Assembly (NCBI GenBank): GCA_043390185.1
Contig: DAWERO010000001.1
Location: 124,001 to 188,000, forward strand
Length of the DNA: 64,000 bases
Source: Azosocius aquiferis
GTDB taxonomy: Bacteria; Pseudomonadota; Gammaproteobacteria; UBA6186; Azoamicaceae
Direction of reading: 5' to 3'
Part shown: in pieces, positions 7,818 through 16,568 of the stretch
Layout of the letters: the number at the start of each line of letters is the position of its first letter
How positions within the stretch are numbered: position 1 is the stretch's first letter
Translations under genes and position numbers: made by a program
The notes under the pieces: generated by a model
The model's database searches: none
What the model saw: only the letters and a program-made list of their open reading frames with translations
What the model was told of the DNA's origin: nothing

Positions 7818-9394
7818 TTTTGTTTGTTTAATTTTTTTAATAATAATAGAGATGTTAAAATTCCTATAATTAATGGTATTATAATTGATAAAATTATATT
7901 ATATTTAATTATATATCCAGATATTATAAAAGATAATATAGTTATAAATAATAATGGGCTAATGTAAAAAATTTGTGTATATACATGTTCAATGTGATTA
8001 GCCTTTGTACTTATAGATGTCATTATTGTTGTATCTGAAATTGGAGAAAGATGATCTCCAGCTACACAACCTGATAATAAAGCTCCTATTGAAGGTAAAA
8101 TTATAGGAATTTGTTCTATTGTATTGTTATAATTATGTATTTCTCCCATTGATAAAGTTAATGGTATTACTATAGGAAATAATATTGCAGCTGTCCCCCA
8201 AGAGGATCCTATTGAAAAAGCTATTATTAATGATATTATAAATAATATTGAAGGTAATAAAAATATGTTTATTTTATTTGAAATTATATTTGCTATATAT
8301 TCTCCAGTATGTAAATCATATCTTAATATATCTCCTAATGTCCATGCTAAAATTAATATAATTAATGGTGTTTTCATTAAATTTATTCCTTCTATAATTA
8401 TTTTAGGAATTTGTTGTATATTAATGTTTTTATTTATTATGAAAAATATTATTGATATTATTATTGTTGTAATGCTTCCTAAAAATAATGCTTTTGCAGT
8501 TGAAGCATTTTGTAATGATATTAAAAATGTTTCTCCTCCTAAAATTCTCCATCCACCTGAGTGTAACATATTAATAATTATAGATAGAATTAATATACTT
8601 ATTGGTAAAAAAAAATTTATAATTGATTTTTTATAATATATTTTTGGATTTGCATTTTTTTTTATGTATATATTTTTTTTTTCATTATCTTCACATTTTT
8701 TCATTAAGCCAAAAGATATATTTTTTCTTACTATAAACCAAATAGAAATTATAATAATAAATGAATAAAATAAAAAAGGTATTGTACAAAAATATGTTAA
8801 TAATGGGTTAAAATTGATTAAACAATTTATAGATTTTTCATCTGATATTCCATTATCTTTAAAAAATCCTATAATTGCTGCTACCCAACTTGAAAATGGA
8901 CATAATATAGTTAAAGGTGCTCCCATAGAATCTATTAGAAGAGATATTTTAGCTTTTGCTATTTTTTTTTGTATCACAATAGATTGCATAATTGAACCTA
9001 CTGTTAATGTACTAAAATAGTCATCTATACATAATAATGATGACATTAATAATGAAGATGTTTCTGCTTGTTTTTTATTTTTTATGTATTTATTTATAAA
9101 TAAAGAATAAGAATAAGTACCACCAGAAGTTTGTATTAATTTTATAAGTATTCCTGTTTGTAATATAAAAAAACATATAAATAAATTATATGATGTCCAA
9201 AATTTTGTTGAAAAAAAAATATTTATTTGTATGTTGTTATATATTCTATTTATTATCATGTTTATTGTATCATAAAAAAAAAAATCATTAGCTATTAATG
9301 AAGCGCATATAATTCCAATTATTATTGCTGTAATTACTTTTTTTGTAGTAAAGCCTATAATTAATATTAATATTGGAGGTAATAATGATATCAT
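7799..9394 (-). CDS. nhaC: Na+/H+ antiporter, NhaC family
   Basis: Predicted secondary carrier of 531 residues with about 11-12 hydrophobic helices, probably exchanging Na+ for H+ in the inner membrane. The family pattern A-G-D-H-L-S-P-I-S-D-T-T-I-M-T-S-I (near residues 440-460) and G-S-S-W-G-T-A-A-I-L are well preserved; the first half carries the matching D-D-Y-F-S-T-L-T-V-G-S. NhaC relatives also include lactate/malate-coupled antiporters, so the solute is not certain. The last codons (A-D-D-R-I and the stop) are encoded by the complement of the 3' end of tRNA-Leu(GAG). It is one of three unrelated cation/proton antiporters in this window. Confidence 0.85.
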   Translation of the reverse strand: MISLLPPILILIIGFTTKKVITAIIIGIICASLIANDFFFYDTINMIINRIYNNIQINIFFSTKFWTSYNLFICFFILQTGILIKLIQTSGGTYSYSLFINKYIKNKKQAETSSLLMSSLLCIDDYFSTLTVGSIMQSIVIQKKIAKAKISLLIDSMGAPLTILCPFSSWVAAIIGFFKDNGISDEKSINCLINFNPLLTYFCTIPFLFYSFIIIISIWFIVRKNISFGLMKKCEDNEKKNIYIKKNANPKIYYKKSIINFFLPISILILSIIINMLHSGGWRILGGETFLISLQNASTAKALFLGSITTIIISIIFFIINKNINIQQIPKIIIEGINLMKTPLIILILAWTLGDILRYDLHTGEYIANIISNKINIFLLPSILFIISLIIAFSIGSSWGTAAILFPIVIPLTLSMGEIHNYNNTIEQIPIILPSIGALLSGCVAGDHLSPISDTTIMTSISTKANHIEHVYTQIFYISPLLFITILSFIISGYIIKYNIILSIIIPLIIGILTSLLLLKKLNKQNADDRI

Positions 9395-9471
9395 TTTTTT
9401 TTATAAATAATTGTATTTTTTTTTAATATAAATGTATTATACATTTAATTTTATTTTTGAAGTAGTTTTTT

Positions 9472-10329
9472 ATGAAAAAAAAAAATATATATGTAGTTTC
9501 TACTCCAATTGGAAATTTATTTGATATTTCTGGAAGAGCTATTTATATATTAAAAACTGTTGATTTAATAGTAGTAGAAAATATTAGTCATTCTTATAAA
9601 TTATTTTTATTATTTAATATAAAAACTAAATTGTTTATTTTAAATAATTTTTTAGAGTTAAAAAATAGTATTATTTTGATTAATAAATTTAAAAATAATA
9701 ATATTACTAGTATTGCTATTATTTCTAGTTCTGGTACTCCTTTAATTTGTGATCCTGGATATTTTTTATTAAAAGAAGCTAAAAAATTAAATATTAGAAT
9801 TGTTTCTATCCCAGGACCAAGTGCAGTAATAAGTTCTTTATCTATAAGTGGTTTGTCTGCTAATAAATTTATTTTTGAAGGATTTTTGCCTTGTGATATT
9901 AATAATAAAATAAATATAATAAAAAATTTTATTTTAGAATATAGAACTATTATATTGTATGAATCTTCTCATAGAATTTTAAATACTTTGTTATGTCTTT
10001 TAAAAATTTTAGGAAATAGAGTGATATCTATTGTTAGAGAAATTACAAAATTATATGAAACAGTTATTTTTGGTAATATAACATATGTTTTAAATTTTAT
10101 TGAAAATGTTATTAATCAAGGAAAAGGAGAATTTGTTATTTTAATTTCGTCTAATCATAATAAAAAAAATTTTTTTATTAATTATGAAATAAAATGTTTT
10201 ATTTATGTTTTATTAGAATTTCTTAGTATTAAAAAAATTGTTTTTTTAGTATCTAAAATAACAAAATTAAAAAAGCAATTTTTATATAATTATATATTAT
10301 TATGTAAATTAATAAAAAATTATTTGTAA
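9472..10329 (+). CDS. rsmI: 16S rRNA (cytidine-1402-2'-O)-methyltransferase RsmI, altered signature
   Basis: Tetrapyrrole-methylase-fold enzyme that 2'-O-methylates C1402 in the ribosomal P site together with RsmH, also encoded here (31625-32506). S-T-P-I-G-N-L at residues 10-16, I-P-G-P-S-A near 116-121 and F-E-G-F-L-P near 140 identify it. Length 285 is normal. Two normally strong motifs have changed: A-E-D-T-R-H-T reads V-E-N-I-S-H-S, and S-D-A-G-T-P reads S-S-S-G-T-P. Activity may therefore be weakened. It starts with ATG after a weak AGT-rich leader. rnpB follows directly, as in Pseudomonas and Legionella. Confidence 0.9.
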   Translation: MKKKNIYVVSTPIGNLFDISGRAIYILKTVDLIVVENISHSYKLFLLFNIKTKLFILNNFLELKNSIILINKFKNNNITSIAIISSSGTPLICDPGYFLLKEAKKLNIRIVSIPGPSAVISSLSISGLSANKFIFEGFLPCDINNKINIIKNFILEYRTIILYESSHRILNTLLCLLKILGNRVISIVREITKLYETVIFGNITYVLNFIENVINQGKGEFVILISSNHNKKNFFINYEIKCFIYVLLEFLSIKKIVFLVSKITKLKKQFLYNYILLCKLIKNYL

Positions 10330-10363
10330 GATAATTTTTTTTATTGTATATTTTATTTTTTTT

Positions 10364-10641
10364 GGTTTATTAATCAGTTGCTTTTTAATTTATAAAAAGA
10401 GGAAAGTCTGGGCTCTATATATTTTTAATATTAGAAAAAATCTAACAAAATTTATTTTGGGAAAGTTTAAAAGAAAAATTTAAAATACTATCATTTTATG
10501 ATTAGTTTGAAATATAAAATCCCTATTAAGAGCAAAATTAAGTATATTATTTGATAATAAGGTAAATTGCAAAAATTATATAGTAATATATATTTTAGAT
10601 GAATAACTGATGAATACTAAACCCAGCTTATATAATAAATC
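10364..10641 (+). ncRNA. rnpB: RNase P RNA (M1 RNA)
   Basis: The 346-base gap between rsmI and the ndk remnant holds this RNA. The universal core is present: GAGGAAAGTCTGGGCTC at 10399-10415 and AGATGAATAACTG (10597-10609) followed by AAACCCAGCTTA (10619-10630). Terminal helix P1 can form between 10364-10372 (GGTTTATTA) and 10633-10641 (TAATAAATC), with one G-U pair. Relative to E. coli, CCGGG to CTGGG in the first block is matched by CCCGG to CCCAG in the second, a compensatory change. The RNA is about 280 nt against 377 in E. coli, so peripheral helices are shortened. Ends are approximate. Confidence 0.93.
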
Positions 10642-10675
10642 AAGAAATAATTTTTTTATTTAAGGTATTTTTATT

Positions 10676-11083
10676 ATGAATATGGAATATATATTAATTG
10701 TTATTAATAATTTAGCAATAGATAGAAAAATTTTAGGAAAAATTATAAATTTTTTTGAAGAAAATGAATGTTATGTTGTTAGGTGTAAGATATGTAAATT
10801 AAATATTAATGATTTAATTATTTTTGATAATAATTTTATTGTCAATGATTCAAATTTTGATTATATCATATTAGTTTTAAAAGGATATAATTTAATATCT
10901 AAAATGAGTATTATAGTTGAAAATAATAAAACAAATTTTTCCTCTATTTTTATAGATGATTATTTTTTTAATTTAAGTGATTATATTTCTTATTTTATAA
11001 AGGATATTAAAATAAATAAGAAATTAATATTGTATTTTTTTGAAGATCTTTTTATTGATAAGATTATTAATGAAAAAAATTAA
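10676..11083 (+). CDS. ndk: Nucleoside diphosphate kinase remnant, catalytically dead
   Basis: The 135-residue product aligns along its length with Ndk (E. coli, 143 residues): the first strand (L-S-I-I-K-P-N-A-V in E. coli) appears as L-I-V-I-N-N-L-A-I, then K-I-L-G-K-I-I-N-F-F-E matches the next helix, and a D-D-Y segment the region before the active site. The position immediately before rlmN-hisS is the ancestral ndk locus. The P-loop-like Lys is Asn, the N-G-T-H-G-S-D-S active-site motif is gone, and the protein contains no histidine at all, so the phospho-His mechanism is impossible. The frame is nevertheless intact, and its last 14 bases overlap rlmN. It is either decaying or kept for another role. 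Confidence 0.7.
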   Translation: MNMEYILIVINNLAIDRKILGKIINFFEENECYVVRCKICKLNINDLIIFDNNFIVNDSNFDYIILVLKGYNLISKMSIIVENNKTNFSSIFIDDYFFNLSDYISYFIKDIKINKKLILYFFEDLFIDKIINEKN

Positions 11084-12140
11084 TATATTTGGTTTTGAAA
11101 AATTAAAATTAAAAAATTTATTATCATTTTTTATAATAGATAATGTTTGTGTTAATCAAATCATGTTTTGGATTCATAAAAATGGTGTTAATAATTTTAA
11201 ATTAATGTCTAATATTTCAAAAATTATTAGATATAAACTATTTAATTTATTAATTGTTAAATTACCTATTATAGAAAAAGAAGAAATTTCTTTTGATGGA
11301 ACAATAAAATGGTTATTTAAAGTGTCTAAAGATAATTATATAGAATGTGTATATATGTCGAAAAAAGAAAAAGGAACTTTATGTTTATCTTCTCAAGTTG
11401 GATGTTCTTTAAATTGTTCTTTTTGTAATACTGGAATGCATGGATTTAATAGAAATTTATATTCTTCAGAAATTATTGGTCAATTATATGTTGTAAAAAA
11501 AAGATTAAAATTTCTTTTTGTAAATTGTTTAATTTTTTTTAATAGTAAAATAAATAATATTGTTATCATGGGAATGGGAGAACCATTGTTAAATTTTAAT
11601 AATTTATCTTCTTTTTTATTAATTATTAGAGATCATAGTTTATATAATTTTTCAAAAAAACATATAATTGTTAGTACAGCAGGTATAATTCCAGGAATGC
11701 ATGATTTATATATTTATAATGATGTATCTTTAGCTTTTTCTTTACATGCTCCTGATAATATTTTAAGATCTAAATTAATGCCTATTAATAATAAATATAA
11801 TTTAAATAATTTATTTAAGTTTTTTTCTTTTTATAAAAATGTATTAAATTTTGAAAGAATTACTATAGAGTATATTATGTTAAATAACGTTAATGATTAT
11901 AATTATCATGCTTATAAATTAGTTAAATTATTAAGTGATTGTATATATAAAATTAATTTAATTCAATTTAATAGTATTGAAAAAATAAATTATAAATCTT
12001 CTTTTATTGAAAAAATTTATTTTTTTCAAAATATATTAAAAAAAAATGGTTTACTTGTTACCATTAGAAAAATTAAAGGTTTGGATATAAATGCTTCTTG
12101 TGGACAATTATTTGGAAAATTTATAAATAAAAAAAAATAG
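11070..12140 (+). CDS. rlmN: Dual-specificity RNA methyltransferase RlmN
   Basis: Radical SAM enzyme that makes 2-methyladenosine at A2503 of 23S rRNA and A37 of some tRNAs. The iron-sulfur motif C-S-L-N-C-S-F-C lies near residues 111-118. The M-G-M-G-E-P-L-L-N motif, S-L-H-A-P-D and the C-terminal A-S-C-G-Q-L segment, holding the catalytic Cys that is methylated, are all present. Starting at ATG 11070 (356 residues) fits the E. coli N-terminus better than the in-frame ATG at 11040, and overlaps the preceding gene by 14 bases, suggesting translational coupling. The normal order ndk-rlmN-pilW-rodZ-ispG-hisS has been collapsed to ndk-rlmN-hisS. Confidence 0.97.
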   Translation: MKKINIFGFEKLKLKNLLSFFIIDNVCVNQIMFWIHKNGVNNFKLMSNISKIIRYKLFNLLIVKLPIIEKEEISFDGTIKWLFKVSKDNYIECVYMSKKEKGTLCLSSQVGCSLNCSFCNTGMHGFNRNLYSSEIIGQLYVVKKRLKFLFVNCLIFFNSKINNIVIMGMGEPLLNFNNLSSFLLIIRDHSLYNFSKKHIIVSTAGIIPGMHDLYIYNDVSLAFSLHAPDNILRSKLMPINNKYNLNNLFKFFSFYKNVLNFERITIEYIMLNNVNDYNYHAYKLVKLLSDCIYKINLIQFNSIEKINYKSSFIEKIYFFQNILKKNGLLVTIRKIKGLDINASCGQLFGKFINKKK

Positions 12141-12198
12141 TTTTTTTTATTTTATTATTTTATTTAATTTGTATAATTTTTTTTTGTTGGAATATAAA

Positions 12199-13470
12199 AT
12201 GTTTAATTACATATTTTCAATTAAAGGTATGATAGATATATTGCCTAATAAAATTTTAACCTGGCAATATATAGAAGATATTATAAAAAAGTTGATGATA
12301 TCATATGGTTATTGTGAAGTGAGATTTCCTATTCTTGAAAAAACTATTTTATATACTAAATCTGTTGGAATTTGTTCTGATATTATACAAAAAGAGATGT
12401 ATTTTTTTGAAGATCAAGATAAAAATAAAACTTTTTTAAGTTTAAGGCCTGAAGGAACAGTTAGTTGTGCTAGAATGGTGATAGAAAATGGACTTGTATA
12501 TAATAATAGACAACAAAAAATTTGGTATATTGGACCTATGTTTCGTAGAGAAAATACTCAAAAAGGGCGATATAGACAATTTAATCAATTTGGTATTGAA
12601 TGTTTTGGAATTATAGATTTTGATGTTATTATTGAACATATTTTAATTGTAAAAAATTTATTTAATTTATTATTTATTAATAATAATATTATTTTACAAA
12701 TAAATTGTATTGGTTCTATTAAAACAAGAATGATATATAAAGATGTTTTATTTATTTATTTTATTAATTATGTTCTTTTTTTTGATGAGGATGATAAAAA
12801 TAAATTATTAGTTAATCCTATTAGATTATTGGATTCTAAAAAGTTAAATATAAAAAAAATAATTGATAAATCTCCTAAAATTATTAATTTTATGGATAAA
12901 GTTACAAAAAATAAATTTTTTTTATTTATGAAAAAATTAAATAATTTAAATATTAAATTTTTTATAAATGAAAATTTGGTTAGAGGTTTAGATTATTATA
13001 ATGATATTGTTTATGAATGGACTTTAAAAGAATATAAATCTCAAAATTCTTTATGTGGAGGTGGAAGATATGATAATTTAGTTAATCAATTTGGTTTTAA
13101 AAATATTTCAGGTGTTGGTTTTGGAATTGGGTTAGAAAGATTAATTTTATTATATAATGAAAATTTTGTTTTAAATAAATTTTTTGTAAGTGTATTTTTG
13201 ATATGTATTGGTGATAAAGCTCATTTTTTAAAAATTAAAATTGCTGAATTAATAAGAATTCTTTATCCAAATATTTTTTTGTTTACTACTTACGGTATTA
13301 GTAATTATACAAATCAGTTAAAAAAAGCTTATAATCTTAATACATCTTTAGTTTTTATTATAGGAAATGAAGAATTAAAAAGTTATAATGTAATAATTAA
13401 GTTTTTAAATAGTAATAAATTAAATAAAATTATATCTATTGATAATATTAGTATATTATGGAGTGTTTAA
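12199..13470 (+). CDS. hisS: Histidyl-tRNA synthetase
   Basis: Class II synthetase charging tRNA-His. The ATG at 12199 follows a TTGGAA site (12187-12192) and gives 423 residues, close to E. coli (424); an upstream in-frame TTG at 12169 lacks support. Visible are motif 1, motif 2 as G-R-Y-R-Q-F-N-Q-F-G-I-E, the His-specific signature L-V-R-G-L-D-Y-Y-N near residue 260, G-G-G-R-Y-D, motif 3 G-V-G-F-G-I-G-L-E-R, and the C-terminal anticodon-binding domain. yfgM starts one base after its stop, so the two are coupled. Confidence 0.97.
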   Translation: MFNYIFSIKGMIDILPNKILTWQYIEDIIKKLMISYGYCEVRFPILEKTILYTKSVGICSDIIQKEMYFFEDQDKNKTFLSLRPEGTVSCARMVIENGLVYNNRQQKIWYIGPMFRRENTQKGRYRQFNQFGIECFGIIDFDVIIEHILIVKNLFNLLFINNNIILQINCIGSIKTRMIYKDVLFIYFINYVLFFDEDDKNKLLVNPIRLLDSKKLNIKKIIDKSPKIINFMDKVTKNKFFLFMKKLNNLNIKFFINENLVRGLDYYNDIVYEWTLKEYKSQNSLCGGGRYDNLVNQFGFKNISGVGFGIGLERLILLYNENFVLNKFFVSVFLICIGDKAHFLKIKIAELIRILYPNIFLFTTYGISNYTNQLKKAYNLNTSLVFIIGNEELKSYNVIIKFLNSNKLNKIISIDNISILWSV

Positions 13471-13471
13471 A

Positions 13472-14080
13472 ATGTATAATTTTAATTATTTAAAAAAAAT
13501 TTTTAATTTTTTTTTTATAAAAAATAAAATTTTTTATTTATTGTTTATTTTTTTATTTTTTTTATATTTATATTATGATTATAATAAAAATATGAAATTT
13601 GAAAAAGCTTCTAATTTATATAATAATATTAATTATTCTTTATATCATAGTGATTTTCATAGCGTTATTAAATTGTCTAATTTTCTTATTGAAAAATATA
13701 GTGATACATATTATAAAGATTCTTGTTTACTTATATTGTCTAGTATAGAATTTAAAAAAAATAATTTAAATAATTCTTCTTTTTATTTAAAAAAAATTAT
13801 AGAAAAAACAAATACTGGATTGAATAATATTGCTTTATTTCGTTTATGTAAAATTTATTATTCTAATAATATGATTAAAGAGTCTTTTGATTTATTAAAT
13901 ATCATAAAGGAAAAAACTTATTTTATTTTTTATGAAGAAATGAAAGGAGATATATTTTCTTATATAAATGAAAATGAAAAAGCAAAAATAGCATATTTAC
14001 ATTCTTTAAATTTTATAAAAAATGATTATAATATTTTTTCTATAAAAATTAAAATTAATAATTTAGGTTTTATAGTATAA
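13472..14080 (+). CDS. yfgM: YfgM-like membrane-anchored TPR protein
   Basis: YfgM is a single-pass inner-membrane protein associated with SecYEG and the PpiD chaperone in E. coli. Here 202 residues show one strong membrane helix near residues 16-36, followed by helical TPR-like pairs, and an ending K-I-K-I-N-N-L that matches the E. coli ending M-K-I-N-N-L. Sequence identity is low, but the location between hisS and der is the ancestral one. bamB, which normally lies between yfgM and der, is absent. The ATG at 13472 is chosen because it follows the hisS stop directly and begins the homologous part. Confidence 0.8.
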   Translation: MYNFNYLKKIFNFFFIKNKIFYLLFIFLFFLYLYYDYNKNMKFEKASNLYNNINYSLYHSDFHSVIKLSNFLIEKYSDTYYKDSCLLILSSIEFKKNNLNNSSFYLKKIIEKTNTGLNNIALFRLCKIYYSNNMIKESFDLLNIIKEKTYFIFYEEMKGDIFSYINENEKAKIAYLHSLNFIKNDYNIFSIKIKINNLGFIV

Positions 14081-14182
14081 TATTTTAATATATAAATTTT
14101 TTATTTTTTATGAATTAATTATAAACTTTATGTATAATTTTTTTTACAGTTTTTTGTATTATTTTTTTTAATTGAGATAAAA

Positions 14183-15499
14183 ATGTTACCTGTTGTATCT
14201 TTAATTGGTCGTCCTAATGTAGGAAAATCTACATTATTTAATTTATTAACTTGTTCATTTAATTCTATAGTTTTAGATGTAATTGGCACTACACGTGATA
14301 GACAATATGGAACTGGAATTGTTGGTAATTTATCTTATATTTTAGTTGATACTGGTGGAATTATATTAAATAATTGTCAAAATTTTGATTTATCTTTAGA
14401 TATTTTGTATCAAGTAGAAGAAGCTATAAAAGAATCAGATATTTTATTATTTATAATAAATTTAAAATTTGGTTTGAATCAAGATGATATATTAATATCT
14501 AATTATTTAAGAAAATTTAATAAAAAAATTTTATTAGTTGTTAATAAAATAGATGAATATGGATATAATAATATTGATTTTGATTTTTATTCTTTGGGGT
14601 TTGGACATCCAATTTTTATTTCAGCAAAATATAATAAAAATATTTTGTTTCTTGCAAATAAATTTTTATCAATTATATATAAATTTTTTAATTTTTCTGA
14701 TACTTTATGTAAAATTTTAGTTAATATAAAAGTAGCAATAATAGGCAAACCTAATGTTGGAAAATCTACTTTGATAAATAATGTTTTATATAAAAAGCGT
14801 CTTATTGTATTTAATGAACCTGGAACAACTAGAGATAGTATATATATACCATTTAATAAAAATAATAATAATTATATTTTTATAGATACTGCTGGTTTTA
14901 GAAAAAAAAAAAATATTTTAAAAAAAATAGAAAAATTTTCTGTAATTAGAGGAATAAGAGCAATTAAATATTCTAATGTTGTTTTATTATTAATTGATAG
15001 TTTAGAGGGAATTACAGAACAAGATATAAAATTAATTAAATTGATTATAGATATAGGAAAATGTTTAATTTTAGTATTTAGTAAATGTGATAAAAATATT
15101 TTAAATAGAATTATATATATTAATAAATTAAAAAATATTATACCTTTTTTTAATATTATTATTGTTCATTTTATATCTTCTTATTTTAATATTGGTATTA
15201 ATAGACTTTTTTTTTATATAAATTTATCTTATAGTTGTTCCATGAAAAAAATATCTTTTAATTTATTATATAAGTTATTAAATTTTATATTGTTTAAAAA
15301 TGATAAAATATGGATTAAAAAAAAAATTAAATTTAAATATATTAATATATGTGGTTATAATCCTATTGTTATTGTTATTCATGGAAAAAATTTTGATAAA
15401 ATTTTAAATTCTTATAAACGTTATTTAATAAATTATTTTGTAAAAAAAATAAAATTAGTTGGTTCACCAATTTTTATAATATTTAAAATAAAATTATAA
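14183..15499 (+). CDS. der: Ribosome assembly GTPase Der (EngA)
   Basis: Tandem GTPase needed for 50S assembly. The first G domain has G-R-P-N-V-G-K-S (residues 8-15), D-T-G-G and N-K-I-D. The second has G-K-P-N-V-G-K-S near 187-194, D-T-A-G-F-R-K-K and S-K-C-D in place of the usual N-K-W-D, so guanine recognition by domain 2 may be altered. A C-terminal KH-like domain follows; length 438 against 490 in E. coli. A 12-base A run at 14902-14913 sits inside the second G domain but keeps the frame. An ATG follows a weak GAGATAAAA leader. Confidence 0.96.
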   Translation: MLPVVSLIGRPNVGKSTLFNLLTCSFNSIVLDVIGTTRDRQYGTGIVGNLSYILVDTGGIILNNCQNFDLSLDILYQVEEAIKESDILLFIINLKFGLNQDDILISNYLRKFNKKILLVVNKIDEYGYNNIDFDFYSLGFGHPIFISAKYNKNILFLANKFLSIIYKFFNFSDTLCKILVNIKVAIIGKPNVGKSTLINNVLYKKRLIVFNEPGTTRDSIYIPFNKNNNNYIFIDTAGFRKKKNILKKIEKFSVIRGIRAIKYSNVVLLLIDSLEGITEQDIKLIKLIIDIGKCLILVFSKCDKNILNRIIYINKLKNIIPFFNIIIVHFISSYFNIGINRLFFYINLSYSCSMKKISFNLLYKLLNFILFKNDKIWIKKKIKFKYINICGYNPIVIVIHGKNFDKILNSYKRYLINYFVKKIKLVGSPIFIIFKIKL

Positions 15500-15579
15500 T
15501 GTTTAATAATAAAAATATAAAAATAATTTAAATAAAAGTTGATTAATTTTTATTTTGGTTATAAAATAAATTATATTTT

Positions 15580-15664
15580 GCCGAGGTGATGAAATTGGTA
15601 GACATGACAGACTCAAAATTTGTTGATTATTATGATCGTAAGAGTTCAAATCTCTTTCTCGGCA
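15580..15664 (+). tRNA. tRNA-Leu(CAA)
   Basis: Class II cloverleaf. The acceptor GCCGAGG (15580-15586) pairs with TCTCGGC (15657-15663) with one G-U pair, discriminator A at 15664. The anticodon stem ACAGA/TTTGT encloses loop CTCAAAA, anticodon CAA for UUG codons. A long variable arm and the T arm AGAG-TTCAAAT-CTCT are seen. CCA is not encoded. Its 3' end (15646-15664) overlaps the end of grxD on the minus strand. Confidence 0.95.
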
Positions 15665-15972
15665 TTTTCTTTAAATAAAATATCTTTTAATTTATTGTTT
15701 TCATATAAATTTAATATTATGTCGCATCCTCCTATTAATTTTTCTTCTACATATAATTGAGGAAATGTTGGCCAATTTGAATATATAGGTAAAATTTTTC
15801 TTATATCTTGATGTTTTAATATATTTATAAATTTATAATTTACATTTAAATTTTTTAATATTTGAACAACTTGTGCTGAATACCCACACATTGGCTCATC
15901 AGGAGTTCCTTTCATATATAAAATAATTTTGTTATTTTTTATTTGTTCTTTTATTATATTTATTGTATCCAT
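15646..15972 (-). CDS. grxD: Monothiol glutaredoxin Grx4
   Basis: Binds a glutathione-coordinated [2Fe-2S] cluster and passes it on in iron-sulfur trafficking. At 108 residues it shows the class layout: K-G-T-P-x-x-P-M-C-G-Y-S at residues 21-32 (the usual C-G-F-S with Tyr for Phe), W-P-T-F-P-Q-L-Y near 67-74 and G-G-C-D near 81-84 for glutathione binding. The last five codons and the stop are supplied by the complement of the 3' half of tRNA-Leu(CAA), so the C-terminus is set by the tRNA gene. NfuA, also in the window, is another Fe-S carrier. Confidence 0.96.
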   Translation of the reverse strand: MDTINIIKEQIKNNKIILYMKGTPDEPMCGYSAQVVQILKNLNVNYKFINILKHQDIRKILPIYSNWPTFPQLYVEEKLIGGCDIILNLYENNKLKDILFKENAEKEI

Positions 15973-16031
15973 TTTTATATCCTTTTTGTTCTTTTTAATA
16001 AATATAATAGAAAAATTTTATTTTTACAATC

Positions 16032-16493
16032 TTATAATAAATTTTTTTTTATAAAATATTTTAATAATAAATCACATTTATTTTTATATACTCCTCCTGT
16101 ATAAATAATATTTTTATTTAATAGATATGAATTTAAAATATTGTTTTTATTTTCGTTTATTATATTATAACTTCCAAAAATTATGTTTTTTATTTTTGTG
16201 TTTAATATTGCTCCTATACACATTAAACATGGTTCTTTTGTTATATATATATAACTATTTGTTAATTTATGATTTTTATTTTTTATTGTAGCTTTTTGTA
16301 TTGCTATTATTTCTGCATGTCCCAATGGGTTATTTGTTGTTAAAATTTGATTATGTCCTGTACTTATTATTTTATTATTTTTTATTATTATTGAACCTAT
16401 TGGCATTTCATTATTTATTAAAGCTATTTTAGCTTGTATAATAGCGTATTCCATCCATTTTTTATGTAAATTATTAATTTTTATAATATTCAT
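16032..16493 (-). CDS. tadA: tRNA-specific adenosine deaminase TadA
   Basis: Zinc deaminase converting A34 to inosine in tRNA-Arg(ACG), allowing CGN decoding. H59-A-E61 and P-C-L-M-C (C89, C92) give the zinc ligands and proton shuttle. Length 153 is close to E. coli (167). It starts with ATG at 16493, about 75 bases from the divergent tgt start, so the two genes share a short promoter region. grxD lies 59 bases downstream on the same strand. Confidence 0.95.
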   Translation of the reverse strand: MNIIKINNLHKKWMEYAIIQAKIALINNEMPIGSIIIKNNKIISTGHNQILTTNNPLGHAEIIAIQKATIKNKNHKLTNSYIYITKEPCLMCIGAILNTKIKNIIFGSYNIINENKNNILNSYLLNKNIIYTGGVYKNKCDLLLKYFIKKNLL

Positions 16494-16568
16494 TTTATAT
16501 ATATATTTAATTTTTTTTTAATTATATTATATAATTTATTTTTGTTTTTTAATTTTTGTATTTATTTT

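Noticed and set aside
8265..9020. Plus-strand open frames opposite the NhaC carrier
   Set aside because: They mirror the hydrophobic minus-strand gene, which has clear NhaC motifs; no start signals on the plus strand.
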